Shown: piece after piece, positions 8,501 to 22,186 of the stretch | Position numbering within the stretch: the stretch's first letter is position 1 | Layout of the letters: each line of letters opens with the position of its first letter | Assembly: GCF_026013905.1 (NCBI RefSeq) | Contig: NZ_CP110257.1 | Span: forward strand, 3,023,501-3,087,500 | Origin: Schlegelella aquatica | Lineage (GTDB): Bacteria > Pseudomonadota > Gammaproteobacteria > Burkholderiales > Burkholderiaceae_C | Length of the DNA: 64,000 nt | Direction: 5' to 3' | Notes under the pieces: model-generated | Seen by the model: only the letters and a program-made list of their open reading frames with translations | The model's database searches: none | Told to the model about the DNA's origin: nothing | Position numbers and translations under genes: made by a program

Positions 8501-9595
8501 TCATCCCCTCTCGCGCCGCAGGGTGCGCGAGTGCCGGTGCACCGTTTCCACCAGCGCCTGGACGTGCTCGGGCGGCGTGAACTGGCTGATGCCGTGCCCC
8601 AGGTTGAACACGTGCCCCCCCCAGCGCCCGTCCGGGCGCTCGGGCGGGCCGAAGCTGTCGAGCACCGCCTCGGCCTCGGTCTGGATCTGCTGCGGCTCGG
8701 CGAACAGCACGGCGGGATCGAGGTTGCCCTGCAATGCCACCCGGTCGTCCACCCGCTGGCGTGCGCGCCCGAGGTGGACGGTCCAGTCCACGCCGACCGC
8801 ATCGGCCTCGAGGGCCGCGATCTCCTCCAGCCACTGGCCGCCCCCCTTGGTGAACACGATGCGCGGCACGACCTGGCCGTCCTGGTCGCGCTTGAGCTGC
8901 TGCAGGACGCGCCGCGTGTACGCCAGGCTGAAACGCTGGAACGCCCCGTCGGCGAGTACCCCGCCCCACGAGTCGAAGATCATCACCGCCTGCGCGCCCG
9001 CTTCGATCTGCGCATTCAGATAGGCGGCCACCGCGTCGGCGTTGACTTGCAGGATGCGGTGCATCAAGTCCGGCCGGCGATACATCAGCGTCTTCACCAG
9101 CCGGTAGTCGTCCGAGCCGCGGCCTTCCACCATGTAGCACGCCAGGGTCCACGGGCTGCCGGAAAAGCCGATCAACGGCACTCGCCCCTGCAACGCGCGC
9201 CGAATGCTCGTGACGGCGTCGAACACATAGCGCAGACGCTCGAGGTCGGGCACGGCCAGGCGCGCCACATCGGCCTCGTCACGCACCGGACGCTCGAAAC
9301 GCGGGCCCTCGCCCGCCTCGAAGCGCAGACCCAGCCCCATCGCATCGGGCACGGTCAGGATGTCGCTGAAGAGGATCGCCGCATCGAGCGCGTAGCGCTC
9401 CAGCGGTTGCAGGGTCACCTCGGTGGCGTAGCCCGGATCGGTGGCGAGCCCCATGAAGCTGCCCGCTCGCGCGCGGGTGGCGTTGTACTCGGGCAGGTAG
9501 CGCCCCGCCTGGCGCATCAGCCAGACAGGCGTGTACTCGGTGGGCTGGCGCAACAGCGCGCGCAGCAGACAGTCGTTCTGCAGGGGGGCAAACAT
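8501..9595 (-). CDS. hemE: Uroporphyrinogen decarboxylase
   Basis: HemE removes four acetate carboxyls from uroporphyrinogen III to give coproporphyrinogen III in haem and sirohaem-branch synthesis. The 364-residue protein has both family signatures: [15 protein letters not shown] near residue 22 and [16 protein letters not shown] near 140. The invariant Asp lies in [14 protein letters not shown] and the C-terminal HVFNLGHGI motif is present. I chose the ATG at 9595 because it begins with the family-typical FAPLQND; a TACAAT box ends only six bases upstream of it. It is cytoplasmic and heads the hemE-priA strand. Confidence 0.96.
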   Translation of the reverse strand: MFAPLQNDCLLRALLRQPTEYTPVWLMRQAGRYLPEYNATRARAGSFMGLATDPGYATEVTLQPLERYALDAAILFSDILTVPDAMGLGLRFEAGEGPRFERPVRDEADVARLAVPDLERLRYVFDAVTSIRRALQGRVPLIGFSGSPWTLACYMVEGRGSDDYRLVKTLMYRRPDLMHRILQVNADAVAAYLNAQIEAGAQAVMIFDSWGGVLADGAFQRFSLAYTRRVLQQLKRDQDGQVVPRIVFTKGGGQWLEEIAALEADAVGVDWTVHLGRARQRVDDRVALQGNLDPAVLFAEPQQIQTEAEAVLDSFGPPERPDGRWGGHVFNLGHGISQFTPPEHVQALVETVHRHSRTLRRERG

Positions 9596-9601
9596 CTTTG
9601 C

Positions 9602-9607
9602 ATTGTA
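9602..9607 (-). promoter_or_regulatory. Candidate -10 box of hemE (near-leaderless transcript)
   Basis: On the minus strand TACAAT ends six bases before the hemE ATG at 9595, so transcription would begin at or next to the start codon. No good -35 hexamer is seen at 16-18 bp upstream. The same arrangement appears before two other genes in this window, which argues against chance. Confidence 0.45.
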
Positions 9608-9788
9608 GAGAGACGCCCACCCCGCCCTCGGCCTGAAGCCCGCGCGCTCCGGCGCGCCGCCCGACACAACCCGTCATTGCGCGGCGGTTGAATTCGGGCA
9701 TGATGCACGCATCTGGATGTCGGTGTTCGGGAGCGACGTGCCGCACGTGGCGCCCGCCGTCCAGGTTTCCGTGCTCAAGGAGTCCTCG

Positions 9789-10391
9789 ATGAAACGCAAC
9801 TGGTGGTCCTGGTTCGTCGCGCTCGCCGCGGTCTTCGCGCTCAGCGGCTGTGGCTACAACGAGTTCCAGCGGCTCGACGAGCAGACGCAAGCCGCCTGGT
9901 CCGAAGTGCTCAACCAGTACCAGCGGCGGGCCGACCTCATTCCCAACATCGTCAGCACCGTCAAGGGCGAAGCCAACTTCGAGCAGGAGACGCTCACCCG
10001 CGTCATCGAGGCCCGCGCGAAGGCCACCTCCATCCAGGTCTCGCCCGAGACGCTCAACGACCCGGAGGCCTTCAATCGCTTCCAGCAGGCGCAGGGCGAG
10101 CTGTCCAGCGCGCTGTCGCGGCTCATCGCGGTGAGCGAGAACTACCCCAACCTCAAGGCCAACCAGGGGTTCCAGGACTTGCGCATCCAGCTCGAAGGCA
10201 CCGAGAACCGCATCGCGGTCGCGCGCAACCGCTACATCAAGGCGGTGCAGGAGTACAACGTGCTGGCGCGCAGCTTCCCCACCAACCTCACGGCGATGGT
10301 GTTCGGCTACAAGCCCAAGCCCAACTTCAACGTCGCCAACGAGGCGGCCATCTCCGCCCCGCCGAAGGTCGACTTCGGCGCCTCGCGCTGA
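9789..10391 (+). CDS. lemA: LemA family lipoprotein/membrane protein
   Basis: A 200-residue LemA-family protein of unclear biochemical role, anchored at the cell surface and built mostly of helices. The N-terminus is a signal sequence ending in ALSGCGYN, a lipobox-like Cys at about residue 20. The family core is clear: QAAWSEVLNQYQRRADLIPNI, then VKGEANFEQETLTRVIEARAKA, SRLIAVSENYPNLKAN and YNVLARSFPTNL followed by FGYKPKPNF. A strong AAGGAG ribosome-binding site precedes the ATG at 9789. It is followed by two TPM-domain genes, the usual LemA partnership. Confidence 0.92.
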   Translation: MKRNWWSWFVALAAVFALSGCGYNEFQRLDEQTQAAWSEVLNQYQRRADLIPNIVSTVKGEANFEQETLTRVIEARAKATSIQVSPETLNDPEAFNRFQQAQGELSSALSRLIAVSENYPNLKANQGFQDLRIQLEGTENRIAVARNRYIKAVQEYNVLARSFPTNLTAMVFGYKPKPNFNVANEAAISAPPKVDFGASR

Positions 10392-10454
10392 AGTCTCGTC
10401 CTCGGGATCGCGGGCATGTGCGGCGCCTGGGTCGCTCAGGTCATCGGGCACGCG

Positions 10455-11387
10455 ATGCGCCGCCGCGGGCCCGTCCACGGCCTCGACTTCGCACGGGCGC
10501 TCCTCGGCGCGCTCTTCGCCACGCTGATAGCGGCCTTCGCGCCGCCCGGCTTCGCGCAGGACGTGCTCGCCGTGCCGCCCCTGTCCGCCCGTGTGATCGA
10601 CCAGACCGCCACGCTGACGCCCGGGCAGCGCGCCGCGCTGGAGGCCAAACTGCAGGCCCTGGAGACCGAGCTCGGCAGCCAGATCGTCGTGCTGATCGTA
10701 CCGAGCACCGCGCCCGAGGACATCGCCTCCTACGCCCACCGCGTGGCCGACACCTGGAAGATCGGCCGGCGCGAGGTCGGCGACGGCTTGCTGATCGTCG
10801 TCGCCAAGGACGACCGGCGCGTGCGCATCGAGGTCGCCAAGGCCCTCGAAGGCGCCATTCCCGACCTCATGGCCCGCCGCGTCATCGATCAGGCCATCGT
10901 GCCGGCCTTCCGCGCCGGCGACTACCACCGCGGGCTCGACCAGGCCATCGACCGGATCGCCGGGCTCCTCCGCGGGGAGGGCTTGCCCGCGCCCTCCGGC
11001 AGCCCCGCTGGGGCCGACGAAGGCACGCAGTGGTCGGACCTCCTCATCTTCCTGCTCGTCGGTGCTCCCGTCATCAGCGCGGTCCTCACCGGGCTGCTCG
11101 GGCGCAAGCTCGGCTCGGTGGCGACCGGCGGGGCCGTCGGCGTGCTCGGGTGGTGGTTCACCGCGAGCCTGGCGATCGCCCTCGGTGTCGCGCTGTTCGC
11201 CTGGCTGTTCACGCTGGTGCTCGGCACCGGCGCCGCGGCCGGCAGCCGCATGCGGCGAGGGCACCACGGCGGCCCGCCCATCATCTGGGGCGGCGGGGGC
11301 GGCTGGGGGGGCGGTGGCGGTGGCGGCGGCTTCTCCTCCGGCGGCGGCGGCGACTTCGGGGGCGGTGGCGCCTCCGGCGACTGGTGA
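10455..11387 (+). CDS. TPM domain-containing protein with glycine-rich tail (YgcG-like)
   Basis: A 310-residue membrane protein. A signal sequence ends near AFAPPGFAQD; residues about 45-170 form a TPM domain (VIDQTATLTPGQRAALEAKL, SQIVVLIVPST, KIGRREVGDGLLIVVAKDDRRVRIEV split over its strands). Two transmembrane segments follow (about 190-215 and 230-255), then a Gly/Ser tail typical of the YgcG group. The family is usually next to LemA; some plant homologues are phosphatases, but the bacterial role is unproven. An alternative start at 10416 would add 13 residues. It lies 63 bp after lemA, and the next gene starts 8 bp after its stop. Confidence 0.88.
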   Translation: MRRRGPVHGLDFARALLGALFATLIAAFAPPGFAQDVLAVPPLSARVIDQTATLTPGQRAALEAKLQALETELGSQIVVLIVPSTAPEDIASYAHRVADTWKIGRREVGDGLLIVVAKDDRRVRIEVAKALEGAIPDLMARRVIDQAIVPAFRAGDYHRGLDQAIDRIAGLLRGEGLPAPSGSPAGADEGTQWSDLLIFLLVGAPVISAVLTGLLGRKLGSVATGGAVGVLGWWFTASLAIALGVALFAWLFTLVLGTGAAAGSRMRRGHHGGPPIIWGGGGGWGGGGGGGGFSSGGGGDFGGGGASGDW

Positions 11388-11395
11388 GACGCACG

Positions 11396-11902
11396 ATGAA
11401 CCGGCTCTGGCGCATCCTCAAACACCGCTGGCTCGACGACCGCGACGCGCTGCGCGCGCTGGGAGCCGACGCCCTCGAGCGGCTGGCCCGCCGGGTCGAA
11501 GCCAGCGAACGCCGGCACACCGGGGAGATCCGCGTGTGCGTCGAAGCGGGCCTGCCCTTCAGCTACCTGTGGCGCGGCGCGACCGCCCGCGAGCGCGCCG
11601 TGCAGATGTTCGGCAAGCTGCGCGTGTGGGACACGGAGCACAACAACGGCGTGCTGATCTACCTGCTGCTGGCCGAGCACCGGATCGAGATCATCGCCGA
11701 CCGCGGTCTGGCGCGCCGCGTGCCTCAGAGCACCTGGGACGACATCGTGCAGGGCATGTCGGGGGCGTTTCGCGCAGGGCGCTTCGAGGAAGGGCTGAAC
11801 GCGGCCGTGGACGCCGTGACGGCCCTGCTGGTGCAGCACTTCCCCGCGGCCGCGGGAGCGGAGAACCCGAACGAACTGCCCGACGTGCCTCACCTGCAAT
11901 GA
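11396..11902 (+). CDS. TPM domain-containing cytoplasmic protein
   Basis: A 168-residue protein with a single TPM domain and no signal peptide or membrane segment. Motifs are SERRHTGEIRVCVEAGL, ARERAVQMFGKLRVW, DTEHNNGVLIYLLLAEHRIE, IIADRGLARRV and FEEGLNAAVDAV. It follows the membrane-bound TPM protein by 8 bp, so lemA and the two TPM genes form an operon. Tandem TPM proteins next to LemA are common in this group of bacteria, but the joint role is unknown. The ATG at 11396 is the only plausible start. Confidence 0.9.
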   Translation: MNRLWRILKHRWLDDRDALRALGADALERLARRVEASERRHTGEIRVCVEAGLPFSYLWRGATARERAVQMFGKLRVWDTEHNNGVLIYLLLAEHRIEIIADRGLARRVPQSTWDDIVQGMSGAFRAGRFEEGLNAAVDAVTALLVQHFPAAAGAENPNELPDVPHLQ

Positions 11903-11971
11903 ACTGCGATGGGGCCGCCCATGGGGCTGCGCAGCCCCGCCCCGCCCGCTGCGGGCACGCACGCTGTCGCA

Positions 11972-12065
11972 TGAGCCGCCCAGAAAGCACCACGCGGAGT
12001 TGCATCTGATCCATGGCTGCCCCCATGACGCACGCGTCGCGTGAGCCGCCCAGAAAGCACCACGC
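11972..12065 (+). repeat. Pair of 24-bp direct repeats downstream of the atp operon
   Basis: A 24-bp sequence beginning TGAGCCGCCCAGAAAGC occurs twice without mismatch, at 11972-11995 and 12042-12065, 70 bp apart, with partly conserved flanks on the left (GTCGC before each). The right copy overlaps the presumed terminator of the atp operon. Just upstream lies a perfect palindrome GGGGCTGCGCAGCCCC (11923-11938). I do not know the repeat family; such units between convergent genes are often dispersed in the genome. Confidence 0.75.
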
Positions 12066-12083
12066 CCGCCAGAGGCGGGCGTG
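12061..12083 (-). terminator. Rho-independent terminator of the atp operon
   Basis: CACGCCCGC and its complement GCGGGCGTG (12061-12069 and 12075-12083) form a strong hairpin with a 5-base loop. On the minus strand, downstream of atpC, it is followed by GTGCTTTCT, a modest T-rich tail. It lies 53 bp past the atpC stop. Confidence 0.6.
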
Positions 12084-12135
12084 TTCGGGTGGCCGCCCCG
12101 AGGTGGCCCCAGGGCGGCGTGCCGGATCGGCCGGC

Positions 12136-12552
12136 TTACTTGCGGCGCAGCCGACGCAGCGCCGCGAGCTGAGCGGCCATGACCGCGAACTCGCTCTGCG
12201 CGCGGGCGAAGTCGATGTCGCTCTTGGCGTTCTTCATCGCCTCTTCCGCCAGACGCTTGGCCTCGGCCGCCTTGGCCTCATCCAGGTCCTTGCCGCGGAT
12301 CGCGGTGTCGGCGAGCACCGTCACCGCGTTCGGCTGCACCTCCAGGATGCCACCGGCGACGAAGACGAACTCCTCCTCGCCGGTGTCGGCCCGCTCGATG
12401 CGCACCGCTCCCGGCTTGATGCGGGTGATGAGCGGCGTGTGCTGCGGCAGGATGCCCAGCTCGCCCGCCTCGCCCGGCAGCGCGACGAACTTCGCCTCGC
12501 CCGAGAAGATGGACTCTTCGGCGGAGACGACGTCGACATGAATCGTGGCCAT
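12136..12552 (-). CDS. atpC: F1Fo ATP synthase subunit epsilon
   Basis: The epsilon subunit sits on the central stalk and can inhibit ATP hydrolysis. The 138 residues show the N-terminal beta-sandwich ([50 protein letters not shown]) and the C-terminal helical hairpin, ending RRLRRK. Length is usual for the family. It is the last gene of the atp operon, 129 bp after atpD. Confidence 0.96.
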   Translation of the reverse strand: MATIHVDVVSAEESIFSGEAKFVALPGEAGELGILPQHTPLITRIKPGAVRIERADTGEEEFVFVAGGILEVQPNAVTVLADTAIRGKDLDEAKAAEAKRLAEEAMKNAKSDIDFARAQSEFAVMAAQLAALRRLRRK

Positions 12553-12681
12553 GCTGATTGATCCTTAGCGTGTGAGAAGGTGCAGAAAGCAAGCAGACGG
12601 GTGCCAGGCTGGGCGTCAACCGGAAGCGGGCTTCCTGCCCGCTGAGGATGGGCACCGACGCATGGCGCCCGTGTGCGCCGC

Positions 12682-14097
<1,416 letters not shown>

Positions 14098-14132
14098 TCA
14101 GTATTCGTTATGCCTTCGGTTCCGGCGCCGCG

Positions 14133-15002
14133 TCAGACCGCGGCCGCGCCGCCCACGATCTCGGCCAGTTCCTTGGTGATCGCCGCCTGACGCGTCTTGT
14201 TGTATTCGAGCTTGAGCTCGTTGATCAGGTTGCCGGCGTTGTCGGTCGCGGCCTTCATCGCCACCATGCGGGCAGACTGCTCCGAAGCCATGTTCTCGGC
14301 CACCGCCTGGTACACCAGCGCCTCGATGTAGCGGGTGAGCAGTTCGTCGATGACGGTCGGGGCATCAGGCTCGTAGATGTAGTCCCACGAGTGGCTGCCC
14401 TGGTCGGCCTGCAGCCGGTCGGCGGCCAGCGGCAGCAACTGCTCGACCACCGGCTCCTGCTTCATCGTGTTGATGAAGCGCGTGTAGCACAGGTAGACGG
14501 CATCCAGCTTGCCCTCGGCGTACTGGTCCAGCAGCGCCTTGACCGGCCCGATGAGGCGGTCGAGGTGGGGCTTGTCGCCCAGCTGGGTGACCTGCGCGAC
14601 GACCTTGGCGCCGACGCGGTTGAGGAACCCCAACCCCTTGCTGCCGATGGCGACCGTCTGCGACTTCAGGCCCTGGGACTCCAGTTCCTTCAGCTTGGCC
14701 GTCGTGGCGCGCAGGATGTTGGTGTTCAGGCCGCCGCACAGGCCCTTGTCGGTGGTCACGACGATCATGCCCACCTGACCGGTGCCCTCGTTCTTGCGCA
14801 GGAACGCCGGCTTATACTCCGGGTTGGCCTGCGCCAGGTTGGCCGCGATGTTGCGCACCTTGTCGGCATAAGGCCGGGCCGCGCGCATGCGGTCCTGCGC
14901 CTTGCGCATCTTCGACGCGGCGACCATTTCCATGGCCTTGGTGATCTTCTTGGTGCTTTCGACCGATTTGATCTTGCCGCGTATTTCCTTGCCTGCCGCC
15001 AT
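14133..15002 (-). CDS. atpG: F1Fo ATP synthase subunit gamma
   Basis: The rotating central-stalk subunit. The 289 residues begin with [20 protein letters not shown] and the [16 protein letters not shown] helix, and end with the conserved C-terminal helix containing [18 protein letters not shown] and [19 protein letters not shown]. Length is typical. It lies between atpA (18 bp upstream) and atpD. Confidence 0.97.
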   Translation of the reverse strand: MAAGKEIRGKIKSVESTKKITKAMEMVAASKMRKAQDRMRAARPYADKVRNIAANLAQANPEYKPAFLRKNEGTGQVGMIVVTTDKGLCGGLNTNILRATTAKLKELESQGLKSQTVAIGSKGLGFLNRVGAKVVAQVTQLGDKPHLDRLIGPVKALLDQYAEGKLDAVYLCYTRFINTMKQEPVVEQLLPLAADRLQADQGSHSWDYIYEPDAPTVIDELLTRYIEALVYQAVAENMASEQSARMVAMKAATDNAGNLINELKLEYNKTRQAAITKELAEIVGGAAAV

Positions 15003-15020
15003 GACGGAACTCCTTCAGTT

Positions 15021-16574
<1,554 letters not shown>

Positions 16575-16704
16575 TGCTTGCTCCCAGTCTCGTCCTCGGC
16601 CACCTGGCCGCAACGGCTGTCCGGAACCCGGGGGCTCCGAAAGACCCGGCGCCCACACGGCTCCGGGGCTCACCCATACCTCGGGTCGCGACGCCCGATC
16701 GCCT

Positions 16705-17238
16705 TCAGGCGGTCAGCGCGACCTTCATGCGTTCCAAGCGGGCCTTGACCGAGGTGTCGAGCACCTCGTCGCCGACCACCACGCGCACGCCGCCGATCAG
16801 CTCGGGATCGACCTCGACCTTGGCCTGCAGCTTGCGACCGAAGCGCTTCTCCAGCGTGGCCACCAGATCGGCCAGCTGGGCCGGCTCGATCGGGAAGGCG
16901 CTGACGATCGTGGCGTCGGAGACACCGGACGCCTCGTTCTTCAGCACGTGGAACTGCTCCGCGATCGCCGGCAAGGCCGCCAGACGGTCGTTCTCGATGA
17001 CGGTGCGAAGGAAGTTCTTCACGCCGTCGGCCAGCGGCACCTTGACCACCGACACGATCAGGTCGAAGACCTGCGAGGCGGTGACCTTGGGATGGTCGGC
17101 GAACTGACGCAGCTGCGGGTTGGCCGCGACGGCCGCCAGTTCGTCGACCTGGGCCGCCCACTGGTTCAGGTCCTGCGTGCGAGCCACCTCGTAGAGGGCC
17201 TCGGCATACGGACGCGCGATGGTTGCGAGCTCAGCCAT
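16705..17238 (-). CDS. atpH: F1Fo ATP synthase subunit delta
   Basis: Delta joins the peripheral stalk to the top of F1. The 177 residues show the N-terminal helical bundle ([35 protein letters not shown]) and the conserved C-terminal stretch [20 protein letters not shown] with the final KARLERM. The ATG at 17238 gives the family-typical start, 2 bp after the atpF stop; a GTG at 17244 would overlap atpF. Confidence 0.95.
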   Translation of the reverse strand: MAELATIARPYAEALYEVARTQDLNQWAAQVDELAAVAANPQLRQFADHPKVTASQVFDLIVSVVKVPLADGVKNFLRTVIENDRLAALPAIAEQFHVLKNEASGVSDATIVSAFPIEPAQLADLVATLEKRFGRKLQAKVEVDPELIGGVRVVVGDEVLDTSVKARLERMKVALTA

Positions 17239-17240
17239 GA

Positions 17241-17711
17241 TCACAGCTCGGTTTTCAAACGGTTCAACAGATCGGCGTGGACGCCGGCGTTGACTTCGCG
17301 CTTGAGGATCTGCTCGGCGCCCTTGACGGCCAGCACGGCCACCTGCTCGCGCAGGGCCTCGCGGGCCTGGACCATCTGCTGCTCGGCCTCGGCCTTGGCT
17401 TGCGCGACGATCTTGGCACCTTCGTCTTCGGCCCGCTTCTTGGCTTCCTCGATGATGGCCTGCGCACGCTTTTCGGCGTCGGCCAGCACCTTGGCGGCTT
17501 CGTCACGGGTCTGGGCGAGCTGTTCCTCGACGCGCTTGTTGGCGGCAGACAGCTCCAGCTTGGCCTTGTCGGCCGCGGCCAGGCCGTCGGCGATCTTCTT
17601 GGCACGCTCGTCGAGCGCCTTCGTGATCGGCGGCCACACGAATTTCATCGTGAACCACCAGAGGATCGCGAAGACGACGATCTGCGCCAACAAAGTAGCG
17701 TTCAGATTCAC
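17241..17711 (-). CDS. atpF: F1Fo ATP synthase subunit b
   Basis: The dimeric peripheral stalk of the Fo sector. The 156 residues have one N-terminal membrane helix ([20 protein letters not shown]) followed by a long, charged, Ala-rich coiled coil ([20 protein letters not shown] and similar). The bend region [17 protein letters not shown] is typical. It lies between atpE and atpH. Confidence 0.96.
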   Translation of the reverse strand: MNLNATLLAQIVVFAILWWFTMKFVWPPITKALDERAKKIADGLAAADKAKLELSAANKRVEEQLAQTRDEAAKVLADAEKRAQAIIEEAKKRAEDEGAKIVAQAKAEAEQQMVQAREALREQVAVLAVKGAEQILKREVNAGVHADLLNRLKTEL

Positions 17712-17770
17712 GGCTTCGACCTCTCTCGGTTAGAACTTTGCTTGGGAAAGTACGTTCGAGAAACGTCGAA

Positions 17771-19493
<1,723 letters not shown>

Positions 19494-19509
19494 GGCGTTC
19501 GGTTCCGGT

Positions 19510-19549
19510 CGGGTTACGGCAAATCCTTTGGATTATACGTGGTAACCCG
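19510..19549 (-). promoter_or_regulatory. atp operon promoter with -10 TATAAT flanked by an inverted repeat
   Basis: On the minus strand a perfect TATAAT lies at 19537-19532, 38 bp upstream of the atpI start at 19493. No clear -35 is seen. The hexamer sits inside an 8-bp perfect inverted repeat, CGGGTTAC (19510-19517) and GTAACCCG (19542-19549), separated by 24 bp. The repeat could be an operator or an RNA structure; its spacing is wide for a simple dimer site. Confidence 0.55.
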
Positions 19550-19653
19550 CACGGTCCCGCTACCCCCTCGTGCGTCCGCCTGCGCGTGACGCCCGGGTGC
19601 GCCGCGCGGCAACGCATTGCCCTGATGCGAAACCTCGTGACACCATAGGTGCC

Positions 19654-20187
19654 ATGGCATCGATGAAGGACTTGCTGGCAAGGCGGCTGCGCGAGCAACT
19701 GCCCACGCGACACGAGCTGGCCCGGTCGAAGTGGCTCAAGCCCGTGGCCGCGCAACTCACGGCGCCCGAGCTGTGGCGCATGAAATCGGAGTCGGTGGCC
19801 CGGGGTGTGGCCGTGGGCCTGTTCTGGGCGTTCCTGGTGCCCGTGGCGCAGATCTTGTTCGCCACGCTGCACTGCGTCTGGTGGCGGGGCAACATCCCGA
19901 TTGCCGCCGCGATCACTTTCGTGACCAACCCGCTGACGGTGGGCGGCTGGCTCTGGCTGGCCTATCAGGTGGGCAGCGTCTTCGTCGGCGGTGCCGCGAC
20001 GGCGGTACCGCCCGAAGAAGGCGCGGGGCTCTTGATGTGGCTCCAGACGGTGGGGCTGCCCGCGCTCGTGGGCATGGCGATCTTTGGCGTGGTGGGCGCG
20101 GTGCTCGGCTATGCGGGCGTGAAGCTGTTCTGGCGGCTGCGGCTGTGGCGGCGCCTGCGTGCGCGGGAGCTGCGCCGCGCGCGCTGA
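19654..20187 (+). CDS. DUF2062 domain-containing membrane protein
   Basis: A 177-residue protein with two to three hydrophobic segments (VGLFWAFLVPVAQILFATL, TFVTNPLTVGGWLWLAY, MAIFGVVGAVLGYAGVKLF). The phrase ARGVAVGLFWAF...RGNIPIAAAITFVTNP, given here in two pieces, is the hallmark of DUF2062. The C-terminus is strongly basic (RLRLWRRLRARELRRAR). Biochemical function is unknown; the domain occurs alone or fused to glycosyltransferases. It is divergent from atpI, separated by 160 bp. Confidence 0.85.
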   Translation: MASMKDLLARRLREQLPTRHELARSKWLKPVAAQLTAPELWRMKSESVARGVAVGLFWAFLVPVAQILFATLHCVWWRGNIPIAAAITFVTNPLTVGGWLWLAYQVGSVFVGGAATAVPPEEGAGLLMWLQTVGLPALVGMAIFGVVGAVLGYAGVKLFWRLRLWRRLRARELRRAR

Positions 20188-20214
20188 CGCCCGCCCGCCT
20201 CTGGCGCTTCGGTT

Positions 20215-21198
20215 TCAATCTCCCGCCGGCGGCACCAGCACGCCGCGGAAGGCGTTCGTCGGCAAACCCGGCACCTCGACTTGCACCTGCAACACGCAGC
20301 CGGCCCAGGGTTGCCGCGCGAGTTCGTCGGCGGGACGCTTTTCGCGTGCGGTGGTGATGTAGAGCGTGCGCAGGTCCGCACCGCCGAAGCAGGGCATCGT
20401 CGGGCAACGCACGGGCAGCAGGATCTCCTGCACGACGCGGCCCTCGGGCGACAGGCGCAGCACGCGCGAGCCCTCGAACATCGCCACCCAGTAGTGGCCC
20501 TCGGCGTCCACCGCGGCGCCGTCGGGCCGGCCCAGGTAGTCGTCGAGCGGCTGCCCTTGCGCACGGGCCGGGAACTGCGCGAAGACCCGACGCTCGCCGA
20601 TGTGTCCGGTGTCGGGATCTGCATCGAATGCGTAGACGGTGTGGGCGCGCGTGTCCGCCCAGTACAGGGTGCGCGCGTCGGGGCTCCACGCGAGCCCGTT
20701 GGAGGTGGTGCAGCCCTCGGCGCGCGCGGTGAGGCGGCCATCGAGGTCGAGGCAGTACAAGGCCCCCAGGGGTTGCCGGGTCTCGTCGAGCGTGCCGCAC
20801 CACAGGCGCCCGGCCGGGTCGCACTTGCCGTCGTTGAAGCGTTGGTGCGTGGGGTCGTAGGGCGCGGGCACGCACAGCCTCGCCGTGCCGGTGGCCGGGT
20901 CGAACTGCCACACGCCATCGCGCAGTGCCAGCACCAGAGCGCCCGCCGCGTACGGGACGGCGCATGCCACGTCGGTGTCGAACGCCCAACCGTCCAGATG
21001 GCCGCTCGCGGGGTCGAAGCGGTGGAGTCTTCGGCCCGGGATGTCGCAGTAGTACAGGACCTGTTCCTGCGGGTGCCAGAAGGGTGATTCGCCGAGCAGT
21101 GCGGCGTGTTCGACGGCGACGCTGACGGCCTCCGGTGGGGCGGCTTCGGGCGCGGCGCGGCGCAAGGAGGCGGTGGAGCCGGAAGCGGGGACGTTCAT
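20215..21198 (-). CDS. SMP-30/gluconolactonase family protein
   Basis: A 327-residue six-bladed beta-propeller of the SMP-30/gluconolactonase/LRE family, enzymes that open sugar lactones. Likely metal ligands are visible: Glu in LGESPFWHP near residue 37, Asn in RFNDGKCDPAGRLWCGT near 122, Asn in TTSNGLAWSPD near 168 and Asp in RPDGAAVDAEGHYW near 225. No signal peptide is seen; the first 25 residues are a low-complexity Ala/Pro leader. Probably cytoplasmic sugar lactonase, possibly of an aldonate or uronate path. It stands alone. Confidence 0.88.
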   Translation of the reverse strand: MNVPASGSTASLRRAAPEAAPPEAVSVAVEHAALLGESPFWHPQEQVLYYCDIPGRRLHRFDPASGHLDGWAFDTDVACAVPYAAGALVLALRDGVWQFDPATGTARLCVPAPYDPTHQRFNDGKCDPAGRLWCGTLDETRQPLGALYCLDLDGRLTARAEGCTTSNGLAWSPDARTLYWADTRAHTVYAFDADPDTGHIGERRVFAQFPARAQGQPLDDYLGRPDGAAVDAEGHYWVAMFEGSRVLRLSPEGRVVQEILLPVRCPTMPCFGGADLRTLYITTAREKRPADELARQPWAGCVLQVQVEVPGLPTNAFRGVLVPPAGD

Positions 21199-21350
21199 GG
21201 GGTGGGATCGGTGGAATGCGAAGCCGGGGGCTGTCGGGACACAGGCGACATGCGAGGGGCATGCCGGCTGCAGCAGCTTTCGATCCTACGCCGGTACTTC
21301 GACGTAACTGCGGCCGTCGGGTGCGTTCGGGGGCGTCGGCCCGCCTCGGC

Positions 21351-21842
21351 TCACTCGAGCTCGGCCTTGAGGTAATGCGCCCCGGGCAGGGGGTTGTAGT
21401 AGTAAGGCGGCACTTCCTGGAAGCCGAGGCTGGCGTAGAGGCTGCGTGCGGCCTCCATCTCGTCGAGTGTGTCGAGCAGCATCACGGAGTAGCCGCAGCG
21501 CCGCGCCTCATCGAGCAGGGCCTGTGCGAGGGCTCGCCCCAGACCGAAGCGACGGAACGGCTTGCGCACGTAGAGCCGCTTCATCTCGCAGGCATTGGCG
21601 TAGTCCACGTCGGCGATGGGACGGAAGCCGCCGCAGCCGGCCGGCTCGCCGTCGAGCAGGGCCAGCAGCAGGTGCCCGGCCGGCGGGGCGTACTCGCCGG
21701 GCAAGGAGGCCAGTTCGGCCTCGAATTGCTGGAAGCTCAGGTCGATGCCCAGCGAATCGGCGTACTCGACGAAGAGCGCGCGGGTGGTGTGCAGCAGCTC
21801 CGGCGTGTCGGGCACGACGAGCCGTATCTCAGGGGACTCCAT
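21351..21842 (-). CDS. GNAT family N-acetyltransferase
   Basis: A 163-residue GCN5-related acetyltransferase. The acetyl-CoA site is RLYVRKPFRRFGLGRALAQA, with the R/Q-x-x-G-x-G/A pyrophosphate loop in RRFGLG. The fourth strand GYSVMLLDTLDEM and the tail AARSLYASLGFQEVPPYYYN are typical of the subgroup acting on amino acids or small amines. The substrate is not predictable. It is oriented towards the SMP-30 gene, 152 bp away, with no evident shared control. Confidence 0.87.
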   Translation of the reverse strand: MESPEIRLVVPDTPELLHTTRALFVEYADSLGIDLSFQQFEAELASLPGEYAPPAGHLLLALLDGEPAGCGGFRPIADVDYANACEMKRLYVRKPFRRFGLGRALAQALLDEARRCGYSVMLLDTLDEMEAARSLYASLGFQEVPPYYYNPLPGAHYLKAELE

Positions 21843-22186
21843 CCATCCAGGGCGCGGGGGCGCGCGATGTTCACCTCGCGAAGTCTAGCGTGCGCTGCGC
21901 GCCATGCCAGCCAGCCGTGCGGGCCGCACGGCCGGTCCCGGGGCCGCTCAAATCTCTGCCCCCGGGGCTTGCGCCCCACCCCCCGCGGGGGTCACGGCCC
22001 GGCTTCGGGCGGCCGGGCGCCGGGCCTATCCGTTTGCCCCCGGGGCTTGCGCCCCACCCCCCGCGGGGGTCACGGCCCGGCTTCGGGCGGCCGGGCGCCG
22101 GGCCTATCCGTTTGCCCCCGGGGCTTGCGCCCCACCCCCCGCGGGGGTCACGGCCCGGCTTCGGGCGGCCGGGCGCCGGGCCTTAG
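21843..22186. other. Gene-free segment holding a GC-rich repeat array
   Basis: These 344 bases between the GNAT gene and the second IS contain no convincing gene. The first 114 are unique sequence; the rest is the 78-bp tandem repeat array described separately. An open frame across the array exists only because 78 is a multiple of three. Confidence 0.7.
21957..22183. repeat. Three tandem 78-bp GC-rich repeats
   Basis: Units start at 21957, 22035 and 22113 and are identical by eye except that the third stops at 22183, where the IS target duplication begins. Each unit holds two potential hairpins: CCCCCGGGG...CCCCGCGGGGG in the first half and GGCCCGGC...GCCGGGCC in the second. The period is constant and the array is about 85% G+C. 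It could act as a transcription block between genes or be a slippage-prone minisatellite. No family is recognised. Confidence 0.85.

Noticed and set aside
8449..8802. Small minus-strand reading frame between hemE and priA
   Set aside because: Most of it lies inside hemE in another frame; only about 50 bases are outside, not enough to support a gene.
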